Below are positions 1 through 7,988 of a DNA stretch of 64,000 nucleotides, one piece after another. The notes beneath the pieces are model-generated. The model made no database searches, was not told where the DNA came from, and saw only the letters and a list, made by a program, of their open reading frames with translations. Where the stretch lies: NCBI RefSeq assembly GCF_000374445.1, contig NZ_KB894405.1, positions 1 through 64,000 on the forward strand, given 5' to 3'. Position 1 is the stretch's first letter, and each line of letters begins with the position of its first letter. The position numbers and the translations under genes are program-made. The stretch comes from Actinokineospora enzanensis DSM 44649. GTDB taxonomy: Bacteria; Actinomycetota; Actinomycetes; Mycobacteriales; Pseudonocardiaceae.

Positions 1-258
1 AGCTTCCACTTCACCCCGATCGGTTCGTCGTGGATGAACCAGATCGAGATCTGGTTCGGGATCATCACCCGCCAGGCCATCCGCCGCGGCACATTCAGCT
101 CCGTCTCGGTCCTGATCAAGCAGATCCGCGACTACATCACCCACTGGAACACCAACGCCCAGCCGTTCCGCTGGACCGCCACCGCCGACGAGATCCTCGC
201 CAAGGTCCGCCTGGTCCAGCAGAACGTCAGAAAGCTCGTGGACAACAACGCCAAGTAA
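1..258 (+). CDS. IS630-like transposase, C-terminal fragment cut by window edge
   Basis: The open frame runs from base 1 to a TAA at 256-258 and gives 85 residues with no start in the window. It carries the end of a DDE domain: an SSWMNQIEIWF stretch holding the last acidic catalytic residue, then a WTATADEILAKV tail, both typical of IS630-family transposases. The rest of the gene lies to the left, so whether the element is intact cannot be judged. No terminal inverted repeat could be matched because only one end is visible. This is the only transposase sequence in the window, and it suggests that the left boundary is a site of DNA gain. Confidence 0.8.
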   Translation, partial: SFHFTPIGSSWMNQIEIWFGIITRQAIRRGTFSSVSVLIKQIRDYITHWNTNAQPFRWTATADEILAKVRLVQQNVRKLVDNNAK

Positions 259-279
259 GCACAGCAGGATCACGACACA

Positions 280-771
280 CTAGGATGCTCGTCGTTCCAG
301 CAGGGCGGTGTCATGCCAGACACCGTCCCGCTGGGCGATCCGCTCTCGGATCCCGACGGTCCGGAACCCGGCGGCGTGGTGCAGCGCGATACTGGGCCCG
401 TTACCGGTGAAGATCGACGTCTGGACAGTCCAGATACCGGCGGCGTCGGCGGCCTCGATCTGCCCGCGCAGCAACGCTTTGCCGATCCCGCGACCGCGAT
501 GGGCCCCGTCGACGTAGATCGAGGTCTCGACGACCCCGCGATAACACTCGCGCGCGGAGACAGCGGTCGCGGCGCCCCAGCCGACAACCCGGTCGTGCAG
601 TTCCGCGACCCACCGGTGCCCGGCGAGCCACTTCCCGTCCAACACGGCCTGCTCGGGCACCTCGGTCTCGAACGTGGCGATCCCGGTGGCCATGCCCTCG
701 GCGTAGATCCGCCGCACATCCGGCCAGTCGCGCCACTCCAGCGCCCGCACGGTGACATCCATGCGGTGCAT
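280..771 (-). CDS. GNAT N-acetyltransferase, phosphinothricin acetyltransferase-like
   Basis: A 163-residue single-domain GNAT protein that would transfer acetyl from acetyl-CoA to a small amine. The acetyl-CoA loop is seen as HRGRGIGKAL at residues 91-100, after a VETSIYV beta-strand with Glu82. The length and the layout (VRALEWRDWPDVRRIYAEG at the N-terminus, FTGNGPS and LHHAAGF later) match Pat/Bar-like acetyltransferases, which acetylate phosphinothricin or related amino acids. The true substrate cannot be read from sequence. A second in-frame ATG lies three codons downstream. The gene diverges from the zinc-ribbon gene at 798. Confidence 0.75.
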   Translation of the reverse strand: MHRMDVTVRALEWRDWPDVRRIYAEGMATGIATFETEVPEQAVLDGKWLAGHRWVAELHDRVVGWGAATAVSARECYRGVVETSIYVDGAHRGRGIGKALLRGQIEAADAAGIWTVQTSIFTGNGPSIALHHAAGFRTVGIRERIAQRDGVWHDTALLERRAS

Positions 772-797
772 GCTGCCTGCACTGCGATGATGACGCG

Positions 798-1259
798 GTG
801 GAACGCAGCCAGGACCCCCGAACCCACCTCCACGACTACGCCGCGTTCCCCATCCTGATCGCCTGCCCCCGCTGCATGGCCCGCGCCGTCTCCACTCCGC
901 TCCCCGGCGAACAACGCCCGTGGGACCGTTCCCGCCGTCTCGCGTGCGTGTCGTGCGGCCATTCCGCCGACTGGGACCGGACTACGTGGAGTGAATGGGG
1001 TGGTGATGTCGATCCGTACTTTCGGGAACCGCTGTGGCTCCGTACCGAGGTTCGCGGACACACGTTGTGGGCGTTCAACGAGCCCCACCTGGATGCGTTG
1101 GAACACCACGTTTCCGCCAAAATCCGCGAACAACGCCGAGAGCCCGATGGCTGGAGCCTGAGCATGGTGGCGCGACTCCCGGCCTGGCTCAGCTCGGCCA
1201 AGAACCGCGAAGCCGTCCTCCGGGGCCTGCACCGCCTCCGCGACCTGCTCGACGCCTAG
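798..1259 (+). CDS. Zinc-ribbon hypothetical protein
   Basis: A 153-residue protein with two CxxC pairs, CPRC near residue 23 and CVSC near residue 50, which would form one zinc ribbon. After this come Trp-rich DWDRTTWSEW and a helical C-terminus ending RGLHRLRDLLDA. It has no membrane segment. The zinc ribbon suggests nucleic-acid or protein binding, but no function is known to me. Its TAG overlaps the stop of the convergent small gene at 1256-1399. GTG and ATG starts nearby were considered; the ATG at 798 is the first that includes the whole ribbon. Confidence 0.6.
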   Translation: MERSQDPRTHLHDYAAFPILIACPRCMARAVSTPLPGEQRPWDRSRRLACVSCGHSADWDRTTWSEWGGDVDPYFREPLWLRTEVRGHTLWAFNEPHLDALEHHVSAKIREQRREPDGWSLSMVARLPAWLSSAKNREAVLRGLHRLRDLLDA

Positions 1260-1399
1260 GTTTCGCGGATCAGTGCCGTTATCCGGGTCTCCGCGTCCGA
1301 CAGGGTTTCCTCCAACCCGTTCAACGCCTGATCGAAGCGCGCGATGAGACCGTTGATGCCGTCGATGAGCGCGAAGATCTCGTCGGTGCTCCCGGACAT
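1256..1399 (-). CDS. Small helical protein downstream of XRE regulator
   Basis: A 47-residue ORF starting at the ATG complementary to 1397-1399, with a strong ribosome binding site (GAAAGGAG) 5 bases upstream. It reads MSGSTDEIFALIDGIN and continues as a single amphipathic helix (heptad-like Leu/Ile spacing) to the end. It starts 11 bases after the stop of the XRE regulator at 1411-2247 and so is probably its operon partner, in the position that DUF397 occupies in other XRE pairs. It is not DUF397 by sequence. Function unknown; it may be a regulator-binding peptide. Confidence 0.55.
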   Translation of the reverse strand: MSGSTDEIFALIDGINGLIARFDQALNGLEETLSDAETRITALIRET

Positions 1400-1410
1400 G
1401 ACGACTCCTT

Positions 1411-2247
1411 TCAGGCAACCGGCGCGACGACGAACCGCCGCGCGGCGTCGACCAGCCGATCCCGCGAGTCGACGGGGCTGAGAGCGCGGGCGCGCAATGA
1501 CCGGACGTTCCGCTCACAGCCGTGCACATCCTCGACCCGATGCACCCAAACCCCGGCAAAGCGGTTGCCGATGAGCGCGGACCGCAGGCCGAGGGAGTCG
1601 ACGAGGGTGAAGGTCCCGGCGTGTCGACCGGAACCGGCGGGGAGCACGCGGAGATCGACATTCGGCAGCCGGGACAGTTCGGCCAGATAGTCCCATTGGG
1701 CAGTGGCGATCCGGGGGCCGCCGATGTCGTGTTGGAACGCGCCTGCCCCGAGCAGGACGCGCAGCGCGACCGGCTGGTGCCGCGTGAGGATCCGCTGCCG
1801 GTCAGGGTGGCTGCCGACCCGCTCCTCGATGTCCTGGTCGGGCACACCCTCCGCGCGCAGGGTCGTCGCCAGTGTCGCCTGCGTGCAGAGCAACTCGGGC
1901 AGCTGGTCGCCGGAGACATACGTGATTCGCGTGGCTGCTCGTTCGAATTCGAGGCAGGCCGCCCACTGCCTGGCCTTCTCGATCTCGGTCGCGGCGACCC
2001 GATAAGCCTCATCGGCGTCATCCAGCAGCGACATGAAATGCCCGTACCGCTCACCTCGAACCCCGAGCACCCCAAGCACATGCGCGACGCTCTCCCGCTT
2101 GGGCGTCCGTTCCGCACTCTCCCACCGCGACAATGTGGGCGCGTCCCGTCCGATCCGAAACGCCAGCTCCCGCAAGGAGAGCCCGCTCGACTTTCGGGCC
2201 TGGCGCAGCAACAGGCCAAGCATGATGCTTTTCGGAGTCCTGGTCAC
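1411..2247 (-). CDS. XRE-family transcriptional regulator with DUF5753 domain
   Basis: A 278-residue protein. An N-terminal helix-turn-helix (about residues 10-65; LSLRELAFRIGRDAPTLSRWE) is followed by a DUF5753 effector domain ending in VDAARRFVVAPVA. This architecture is abundant in Streptomyces and Pseudonocardiales, where it controls development or secondary metabolism, usually with a DUF397 partner. Here the partner position is taken by the 47-residue gene at 1256-1399. DNA target and ligand are unknown. Confidence 0.8.
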   Translation of the reverse strand: MTRTPKSIMLGLLLRQARKSSGLSLRELAFRIGRDAPTLSRWESAERTPKRESVAHVLGVLGVRGERYGHFMSLLDDADEAYRVAATEIEKARQWAACLEFERAATRITYVSGDQLPELLCTQATLATTLRAEGVPDQDIEERVGSHPDRQRILTRHQPVALRVLLGAGAFQHDIGGPRIATAQWDYLAELSRLPNVDLRVLPAGSGRHAGTFTLVDSLGLRSALIGNRFAGVWVHRVEDVHGCERNVRSLRARALSPVDSRDRLVDAARRFVVAPVA

Positions 2248-2363
2248 GCATCACCGATTCCGGTCGATTCCGCTCGTTGCCGGAAAGCTATGTCCCGGGC
2301 CGCCCGCGCCGATCACAACCTGTGATGGTCACCCGGTCAGCGGTCCCCGCGGGCGATTCCCCA

Positions 2364-3557
2364 TTACTTGCCCGCGTCGACCCCCATCCGATACGCCAAT
2401 CCCCGCAACTCCCGCCCACCCGCGTCTCGTCGGGCGTGGTTGAGAGTGGTGGTGACGATCTCGCGGGCGAAGGCGTTGTTGCGAGTCAGTTGTGGTGCGA
2501 GTTTCTCGGCACGGAGAAGAGCGGCGAGTCCGCGTTGGTGTCGGTGTCGTTCCGTGCTGAGTGCTCGGCTGATGTCGAGCCAGAACATGGCTTGGCGGGA
2601 GCTCGCTATGCCGGTGGGGTGCCAGTCATCGGCGATCTCGGCGGCTTTGGCGCCGTGGCCCAGCTCGATCTCGATGCAGACCTGCCAGATGCGGACGTTC
2701 GTACGCCCGAAGTAGGTCTGCATCCAGGGGCTGGCGTCGGCTTCGACCCGTTCGGCGAGATCGGTGGCCTCGGCCAGGTGCGTGGTCGCGAGGCTCGCGT
2801 CGCCCTGGACCGCCGAGGAGAGAGCGGCGGTCAGGTGGGCCATGCCTCGTGTCTCGACTCGCGCGTGTTCATTCTCGGCCGCCGTGGTGGCCAGCCGGTA
2901 TTGGCGACGGCGGTCGGTGCCGCTGAGCATGTCGGCGCGCTGATAGACGGCGTAGCCGACCATTCCCGGGTCGCCCAGCTCCTCGGCGGTCTCCCGGATG
3001 CGCTCCGCGCCGAGCATCGTCAACCCGACGACGCCGACATCGCGGGCGAGGCTCGCGGCCGCCTTGTACGCGTTCACCAGGCCCAGCAATGCCGCTTCGC
3101 GACTGCGGCCACGTGCGGCCGCGAGCAGTTCCGGGATCAACGTGGGGAGCATCGCCGCCTGGCCTTCGTAATCCGCGTTCGGACGCAGCCTGTGGGTCAG
3201 CACATGAAGGTCGCCGGTCACCTCCTCCCACGGGCGCTGCCGAACATCGTCCGGAACGTCGCCGACCCGCCAGCCCATGAGTGTGTCGGCCACCTCGGCC
3301 ATTGCGGCCATGAGTTCGCCCGAGCTGTTGTCGGTCGCCGGATAGGGCTTTCCGGCGAGTTCCATCGGGGAGACCCGTAGTGCGTTGGCGATGTTCTCCA
3401 GCAGGTCTCGTTTGGTGACGGCTCGTTGTCCGCGTTCGATCATGCTGAGATACGACTGCGAGATTCCCGCCAACCCCGCCGCCGCGGTGACGCTGAGCTT
3501 GCGGGCCACCCGGATTTCGCGGATACGTTTGCCGATCGACTGATCGTCGGAGTTCAT
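2364..3557 (-). CDS. XRE-family regulator with C-terminal helical-repeat domain (paralogue 2)
   Basis: A 397-residue protein with an N-terminal XRE helix-turn-helix (about residues 8-65, including GISQSYLSMIERG) and a long all-helical C-terminal domain resembling TPR-type sensor domains. It starts at an ATG that overlaps the TGA of the upstream paralogue (ATGA at 3554-3557), so the two should be translationally coupled. It is a paralogue of the protein at 3554-4738. The two share a stretch that is identical at DNA level while the rest has diverged. Function and ligand are unknown. Confidence 0.8.
   Translation of the reverse strand: MNSDDQSIGKRIREIRVARKLSVTAAAGLAGISQSYLSMIERGQRAVTKRDLLENIANALRVSPMELAGKPYPATDNSSGELMAAMAEVADTLMGWRVGDVPDDVRQRPWEEVTGDLHVLTHRLRPNADYEGQAAMLPTLIPELLAAARGRSREAALLGLVNAYKAAASLARDVGVVGLTMLGAERIRETAEELGDPGMVGYAVYQRADMLSGTDRRRQYRLATTAAENEHARVETRGMAHLTAALSSAVQGDASLATTHLAEATDLAERVEADASPWMQTYFGRTNVRIWQVCIEIELGHGAKAAEIADDWHPTGIASSRQAMFWLDISRALSTERHRHQRGLAALLRAEKLAPQLTRNNAFAREIVTTTLNHARRDAGGRELRGLAYRMGVDAGK
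3322..3458 (+). repeat. 137-bp block identical to 4509-4645
   Basis: Within the two adjacent XRE genes, 3322-3458 and 4509-4645 match base for base (offset 1187). The block covers the second half of the HTH domain and the linker after it. Outside the block the genes are clearly different. This is a direct repeat within coding DNA. Confidence 0.9.
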
Positions 3558-4738
3558 CCCGCCTGCACCCCCATCCGGTACGCCAATCCCCGCAACTCCC
3601 GCCCGCCCGCGTCCCGCTGGGCGTGGCCAATCGCGCCGGACACGATTTCCCGGGCGAAAGCGTTGGTCCGGGTCTTCTGCGGCGCGAGCTTCTCGGCTGT
3701 GAGCAGTGCTCCCAGGCTGCGGTGACGTTGATTCCGGTCGGTGGTGAGAGCCCGGCTGACATCGAGCCAGAAGGCGGCCTGGCGGGACCTGCTCACCCCG
3801 GTGGGGCGCCACCGGTCGGCGATCTCGGCGGCCTTCGCCCCGTAGCCCAGTTCCACGCCGATACCGACTCGCCAGATGCGGACGTTGGTGCGGCCGAAGT
3901 TGGTCTGCATCCACGGACTGACATCGGGCTCGATGCGGTCGGCCAGATCGTCCGCTTCGCCGAGGTGGGTTTCGGCCAATTCCGCGTCGCCCTGGACCGC
4001 CGCGGACAATGCGGCGGTCAGGTGGGCCAGGCCGCGTGTTTCGACGCGGGCCTGTTCGATCTCGGCGACGTCGGTCGCGAGCCGGTACTGGCGTTGCCTG
4101 TTCACGCCGCCGAGCAGTTGGGCGCGTTGGTAGGCGGCATAGGCGATCCACCCGGTGTCGTCCAGGGCCTGTGCCGCGTCCCGCATGTGTTCGGCGGCCA
4201 GTGCCGGGAGGCCGGTGACACCGACGTCGTGGCACAGGTACGCGGTCGCCTTGTAGGCACTGATCAGGCCGACAAGGCCGACCTCGCGTGTCCTGCCCAC
4301 GGACAGCGCCAGGAGTTCGCGGATCAAGCCGGGCAGCAGAGCCACCTGGCCCTCGTAGTCGGCATCCGGTCGCAGGCGGTGGTTCACCGTGTCCAGGTCC
4401 GCCTTTACGGCCTCCCACGGGCGTGCCGGAACGTCCTCGGGAATCTCCCCGACCCGCCATGCGAGCAGTGTGTCGTTGAGTGCGTCCATCGAAGCCGATA
4501 CCGCACGTGAGCTGTTGTCGGTCGCCGGATAGGGCTTTCCGGCGAGTTCCATCGGGGAGACCCGTAGTGCGTTGGCGATGTTCTCCAGCAGGTCTCGTTT
4601 GGTGACGGCTCGTTGTCCGCGTTCGATCATGCTGAGATACGACTGGGAGATTCCCGCCAACCCTGCCGCCGCAGTGACGCTGAGTCCACGCGCCAGTCGG
4701 ATTTCGCGGATGCGTCTGCCGATCGATCCGTCCTCCAT
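3554..4738 (-). CDS. XRE-family regulator with C-terminal helical-repeat domain (paralogue 1)
   Basis: A 394-residue protein with the same architecture as the next gene downstream: XRE helix-turn-helix at about residues 5-60, then a long helical domain with Ala/Leu-rich repeats, ending RGLAYRMGVQAG. The ATG at 4738 was chosen because it aligns with the paralogue; an upstream TTG two codons earlier is possible. It diverges from the thioesterase gene at 4814 across a 75-base intergenic region that must hold both promoters. The tandem arrangement implies local duplication. Confidence 0.8.
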   Translation of the reverse strand: MEDGSIGRRIREIRLARGLSVTAAAGLAGISQSYLSMIERGQRAVTKRDLLENIANALRVSPMELAGKPYPATDNSSRAVSASMDALNDTLLAWRVGEIPEDVPARPWEAVKADLDTVNHRLRPDADYEGQVALLPGLIRELLALSVGRTREVGLVGLISAYKATAYLCHDVGVTGLPALAAEHMRDAAQALDDTGWIAYAAYQRAQLLGGVNRQRQYRLATDVAEIEQARVETRGLAHLTAALSAAVQGDAELAETHLGEADDLADRIEPDVSPWMQTNFGRTNVRIWRVGIGVELGYGAKAAEIADRWRPTGVSRSRQAAFWLDVSRALTTDRNQRHRSLGALLTAEKLAPQKTRTNAFAREIVSGAIGHAQRDAGGRELRGLAYRMGVQAG

Positions 4739-4813
4739 ACTCAACGTGCCCGCCCCTTCGCCGAGTGTGACGTCCGGACGCCAGGTTACCGGGCAGCCAC
4801 TAGCCTCCAGGGC

Positions 4814-5686
4814 ATGACGGAAGGTGAACAGCCGGTGCTCGACCGGCTGGTGGCGTTGCTGGACCTGGAGAAGATCGAGGAGGACATCTATCGCGGCGCG
4901 CACACCGACGACGGTTCGTCCGTCCGGGTCTTCGGTGGCCAGGTGGCCGGGCAGGCGCTCGTCGCGGCCGGGCGGACCGTGCCGCCGGAGCGGGGTGTCC
5001 ATTCCCTGCACGCGTACTTCATCCGTGGTGGCGATCCCAGCATCCCCATCGTCTACGAGGTGGATCGCATCCGGGACGGTCGGTCGTTCACCACGCGGCG
5101 GGTCGTCGCCGTGCAGCGGGGGAAGGCGATCTTCTCGTTGTCCGCGTCGTTCCAGGTCGTGGAGTCCGGCATCGAGCACGCGGATGTCATGCCGGACGTT
5201 CCGGATCCCGAGTCGCTTCCCACGCACAGCGAGCGAATCCCGCCAAGGTTGCGGGAGCAGTTCGGCGAGTGGGCGGACCGGATCCGGCCCATCGACATCC
5301 GCTACGTGTCCGAACCTCCTTGGCTGTCCCGGGAAAGCGGTCCCCGGGACGCGCGCAACCAGGTGTGGATGCGAGCCGACGGCAAGCTCGCGGACGATCC
5401 GCTGCTGCACGTCTGCGTCCTCGCCTACGCCTCCGACATGACACTGCTCGACAGCGTCCTCGCCAGACACGGCGTCTACTGGGGTACCGACCGGGTGATG
5501 GGCGCCAGTCTCGACCACGCCATGTGGTTCCACCGACCGTTCCGGGCCGACGAGTGGGTCCTCTACGACTGCGCGTCCCCCAGCGCGTCCGGCGGTCGAG
5601 GGCTGGCGACCGGGCGCTTTTTCGCCAGGGACGGCGGGTTGGTGGCCACCGTGGTGCAGGAAGGTCTGCTGCGGATCATCGAATGA
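4814..5686 (+). CDS. tesB: Acyl-CoA thioesterase II (TesB family)
   Basis: A 290-residue double-hotdog thioesterase that hydrolyses medium- and long-chain acyl-CoA to the free acid and CoA. Visible landmarks are RVFGGQVAGQAL (residues 38-49) and HSLHAYFIRGGDP (63-75) in the first hotdog, and WMRADGKLADD and YASDMTLLD in the second. The TesB catalytic set appears as Asp208, Ser232 (Thr in E. coli) and Gln282. Length is normal for the family. The ATG follows an AGGG ribosome site. An 11-bp hairpin downstream is the likely terminator. Confidence 0.9.
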   Translation: MTEGEQPVLDRLVALLDLEKIEEDIYRGAHTDDGSSVRVFGGQVAGQALVAAGRTVPPERGVHSLHAYFIRGGDPSIPIVYEVDRIRDGRSFTTRRVVAVQRGKAIFSLSASFQVVESGIEHADVMPDVPDPESLPTHSERIPPRLREQFGEWADRIRPIDIRYVSEPPWLSRESGPRDARNQVWMRADGKLADDPLLHVCVLAYASDMTLLDSVLARHGVYWGTDRVMGASLDHAMWFHRPFRADEWVLYDCASPSASGGRGLATGRFFARDGGLVATVVQEGLLRIIE

Positions 5687-5694
5687 AAGGCCGA

Positions 5695-5730
5695 CAGGAC
5701 CGGGCACGTCGGGGGTGGGGCCCGGTCCTG
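5695..5730 (+). terminator. Terminator-like hairpin after tesB
   Basis: Perfect 11-bp arms (CAGGACCGGGC at 5695-5705 and its complement at 5720-5730) around a 14-base loop, 9 bases after the tesB stop. There is no U tract, as is usual in actinomycetes. Confidence 0.6.
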
Positions 5731-5781
5731 CCGGCGTCCGGGGCGCGCGCCGGGATGGGGGTGCGGCGCGGGCCCCGGGGC

Positions 5782-6087
5782 TCAGCCCGCGAGATGTTCG
5801 CGGTACGAGGTGTCCTCGGTGACCAGCAGGCACAGGTGCGCCGTGAGGTACGCCCGGCACGGCGCGGGTGCCTTGGTCAGCAACCGGGTCCGGCAGGATG
5901 GGCAGCGGCCGTTGGTGTCCGGCCGGTGGTCGTCGAGCAGGGCGCGCAGCGCGGCCACCACGCGGGGCAGCTCGGTCCGGGCGAGGTGCGCGGCCGCGTC
6001 CTCGGTGTCCACTTCGGCGCGCCTGCCGAGATCGGCCAGGTAGCCCCGCAGCGAGGACTCCATGTGTCCGAAGATCGACGCGCTCAC
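5782..6087 (-). CDS. Hypothetical protein with one CxxC pair
   Basis: A 101-residue protein starting at GTG (GGGAGG upstream). It has a helical N-terminal half and a CPSC motif near residue 62, followed by a segment rich in Leu, Ala and Cys. Short proteins of this kind are common beside XRE/DUF397 pairs in Pseudonocardiales, and this one diverges from such a pair. No function is recognised. Confidence 0.55.
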   Translation of the reverse strand: MSASIFGHMESSLRGYLADLGRRAEVDTEDAAAHLARTELPRVVAALRALLDDHRPDTNGRCPSCRTRLLTKAPAPCRAYLTAHLCLLVTEDTSYREHLAG

Positions 6088-6180
6088 CCTGTGGCCTCCC
6101 GGCTCTCAAGGGGACGCCCGAATCGGCCGATGACGCATCGGTGCGGCCAAACGCCCGTCCCCGGTCCGGAAGTCCCTCGT

Positions 6181-6209
6181 CTGTTCCGGGCGATCCGTCG
6201 CCCGAACAG
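6181..6209. repeat. Inverted repeat in divergent promoter region
   Basis: CTGTTCCGGGCGA at 6181-6193 pairs with TCGCCCGAACAG downstream with one bulged base and a 4-base loop. It could be an operator or an RNA hairpin; it sits about 210 bases upstream of the XRE start. Confidence 0.45.
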
Positions 6210-6235
6210 CAGCCTGCGGTCTGCGAATGGACTTT

Positions 6236-6246
6236 TGCAAGTTGCA
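6236..6246. promoter_or_regulatory. Palindrome TGCAA-G-TTGCA, candidate XRE operator
   Basis: A 5-bp inverted repeat with a single central base, located 171 bases before the XRE GTG start. Short palindromes at this kind of position often bind the adjacent XRE protein, but this is inference from position only. Confidence 0.35.
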
Positions 6247-6416
6247 CCACTCGATCGGGTGACATCGGCGGCATGAACCGGCAGACCGGGTCGTGGAACC
6301 GGTACCCGGGCTCCTTGTGCTCGACAAGATCAGGACCGAGACTGGCCAACGGCGTGCGGACGGCGCACCCGACGCTGTGGCCGGTCGTCGTACTCGGTCG
6401 GAAACGAGGTGGAGAC

Positions 6417-7268
6417 GTGTCCCGAGGACCGAGCCCGACGGTTCGCAGGCGCAGACTCGCCAGTGAACTGCGGCGATTCCGCGAGGCCGCCGAACTCACC
6501 ATCGACGAGGTTGGTGAAAAACTCGAATGCTCGGCCTCGAAGATCAGCCGTATCGAGACCGGGCACGTGGGGGTGACCCCCCGGGACGTCCGGGACATGC
6601 TGGAGCTCTACGGCATTCCCGAGGAACAGCGCGACGCCCTCGTGCAGCTGGCCCGCGAGGCCAGGCAGAAGGGCTGGTGGCACTCCTACAACGAGGTGTT
6701 CACCGGCTCCTTCGTCGGGCTTGAGGCCGACGCGTCCTCCCTGCACACCCACCAGGCCCTGCTGATCCCCGGCCTGCTGCAGACCGAGGCCTACACCAGG
6801 GCCGTCATCCGGGCCATCCGCCCGGACGCCGACCCGGCCGAGGTCAGCCTGCGCGTGCAGGCCAGGCAGGAGCGGCAGCGCCTGCTCACCGACCCGCACC
6901 CGCCGGAGTACTGGGCGGTGCTGGACGAGGCCGTGCTGCACCGGGTCACCGGCGGCCCGGAGGTCATGCGCGGCCAGCTGCTGAAGCTCGTGGAGGCGTC
7001 CGCGCTGCCGAACGTGACCATCCAGGTGGTGCCGTTCAGCGCGGGCGCGCACGCCGGTATGGAAGCACCCTTCCTGATCCTGGGTTTCCCGGAACAAGCG
7101 GATCCGGATGTCGTCTATGTCGAGAACTCAACGACGGCCGTTTATCTCGAACAGCCCGCCGACGTTCGCCGGTACTCGTTGATGTTCGACCATTTACGGG
7201 CGGCGGCGTTGCCACCTGACGACACCGTCGACCTGGTTCAGCGGTCGGCCGAGAGGCTGGTCTGCTGA
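6417..7268 (+). CDS. XRE-family regulator with DUF5753, partner of DUF397 protein
   Basis: A 283-residue protein. The GTG at 6417 is preferred because GAGGTGGAG lies just upstream and it places the start directly before the HTH; an ATG at 6274 would add an unlikely Arg/Gly-rich leader. The HTH spans about residues 12-65 (LTIDEVGEKLECSASKISRIE) and is followed by the DUF5753 domain, with the typical IPGLLQTEAYTRAV and PNVTIQVVPF segments. The DUF397 gene starts 29 bases downstream, giving the classical regulator pair of actinomycetes. Confidence 0.85.
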   Translation: MSRGPSPTVRRRRLASELRRFREAAELTIDEVGEKLECSASKISRIETGHVGVTPRDVRDMLELYGIPEEQRDALVQLAREARQKGWWHSYNEVFTGSFVGLEADASSLHTHQALLIPGLLQTEAYTRAVIRAIRPDADPAEVSLRVQARQERQRLLTDPHPPEYWAVLDEAVLHRVTGGPEVMRGQLLKLVEASALPNVTIQVVPFSAGAHAGMEAPFLILGFPEQADPDVVYVENSTTAVYLEQPADVRRYSLMFDHLRAAALPPDDTVDLVQRSAERLVC

Positions 7269-7297
7269 TCGCCGGAAAACAATGAGAGGAGTGGGGC

Positions 7298-7504
7298 GTG
7301 ACCGTTTCTGACCTGGCGGGCGTCGAATGGCGCAAGAGCAGCCGCAGTGGAGCAGGGAATGACTGCGTGGAGCTCGTGGTCGGCAGAAGCGGCGCAGCGG
7401 TGCGCGACTCCAAGAACGCGGAGTACGGGCACCTGGCGTTCGCGGACATCGAATGGGGCGCCTTCGTCGGCGCCCTGAAGGGTGACCTGATCGGGACCAG
7501 ATAG
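7298..7504 (+). CDS. DUF397 family protein
   Basis: A 68-residue protein with the family hallmarks: VEWRKSSRSGAGNDCVEL at the start, VRDSKN in the middle and a WGAFVGALK end. DUF397 proteins act with the XRE/DUF5753 protein encoded immediately upstream, probably as an antagonist or cofactor. GTG start is not needed; ATG at 7298 is preceded by AATGAGAGGAG. Transcription probably ends at the hairpins at 7571-7699. Confidence 0.9.
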   Translation: MTVSDLAGVEWRKSSRSGAGNDCVELVVGRSGAAVRDSKNAEYGHLAFADIEWGAFVGALKGDLIGTR

Positions 7505-7570
7505 ACCCGACGGGACCAAACCGAGCCCGGGGTGATCGACAGCACCCCGGTCCGGGCCCGGTTTCGATGG

Positions 7571-7598
7571 CGGGGCCACGACAGCGGTCGTGGCCCCG
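7571..7598 (+). terminator. Strong terminator hairpin after XRE/DUF397 pair
   Basis: Perfect 12-bp arms (CGGGGCCACGAC, 7571-7582, with 7587-7598) and a 4-base loop AGCG. Confidence 0.75.
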
Positions 7599-7643
7599 TA
7601 CCCCCGCCACCCATCGTGGTTTCAACCCGCGCCACCCACCCCT

Positions 7644-7699
7644 TACCCCACCGCCGCGGACCCCCGACACCTCTCGGGTAAGGGGTCCGCGGCGGGGTA
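7644..7699. terminator. Second long hairpin downstream
   Basis: GCCGCGGACCCC (7653-7664) pairs perfectly with 7682-7693, and TACCCC (7644-7649) pairs with 7694-7699 across a small bulge. The loop is 17 bases. It may be a backup terminator. Confidence 0.6.
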
Positions 7700-7795
7700 C
7701 TGCGTGATCACCCGATCCTCGCCGCCACCCCTCAGCGGCATCGTCCTCCTCATGACAGCGACCGGAAACCGGTCGCCGAACCTGAGGAGAACACG

Positions 7796-7957
7796 ATGAA
7801 CGAGTGGACCGTCGAGCTGGTGCGCGCCGACGCCGACTACCGCAGGCACGGCACCCTGGACGTGACCAGCCGCAGGCACCTGCGCGAGGCCCGCGCCGCG
7901 CACACCCGCTGGTGGCACGGCCTGGTCGGCCGCCGCGGCGACCACGGCGCGCGTTGA
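7796..7957 (+). CDS. Small basic hypothetical protein upstream of LuxR regulator
   Basis: A 53-residue ORF (MNEWTVELVRADADYRRHG at the start) with a good ribosome site TGAGGAGAA. It is rich in Arg and His, with the segment TSRRHLREARAAHTRWWHG. It ends 31 bases before the LuxR-type regulator gene and is probably co-transcribed. No family recognised. Confidence 0.55.
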   Translation: MNEWTVELVRADADYRRHGTLDVTSRRHLREARAAHTRWWHGLVGRRGDHGAR

Positions 7958-7988
7958 CCGGCGCGGGCCGTCGGCGGGGTGTGCGAAC

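Larger units (their letters stand above)
6088..6416. other. Intergenic region between divergent genes, 329 bases
   Basis: No gene is supported here; long frames that cross it lack coding character. It holds an interrupted inverted repeat and a short palindrome (separate entries), and must contain the promoters of the CxxC gene and the XRE/DUF397 pair. Confidence 0.6.
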
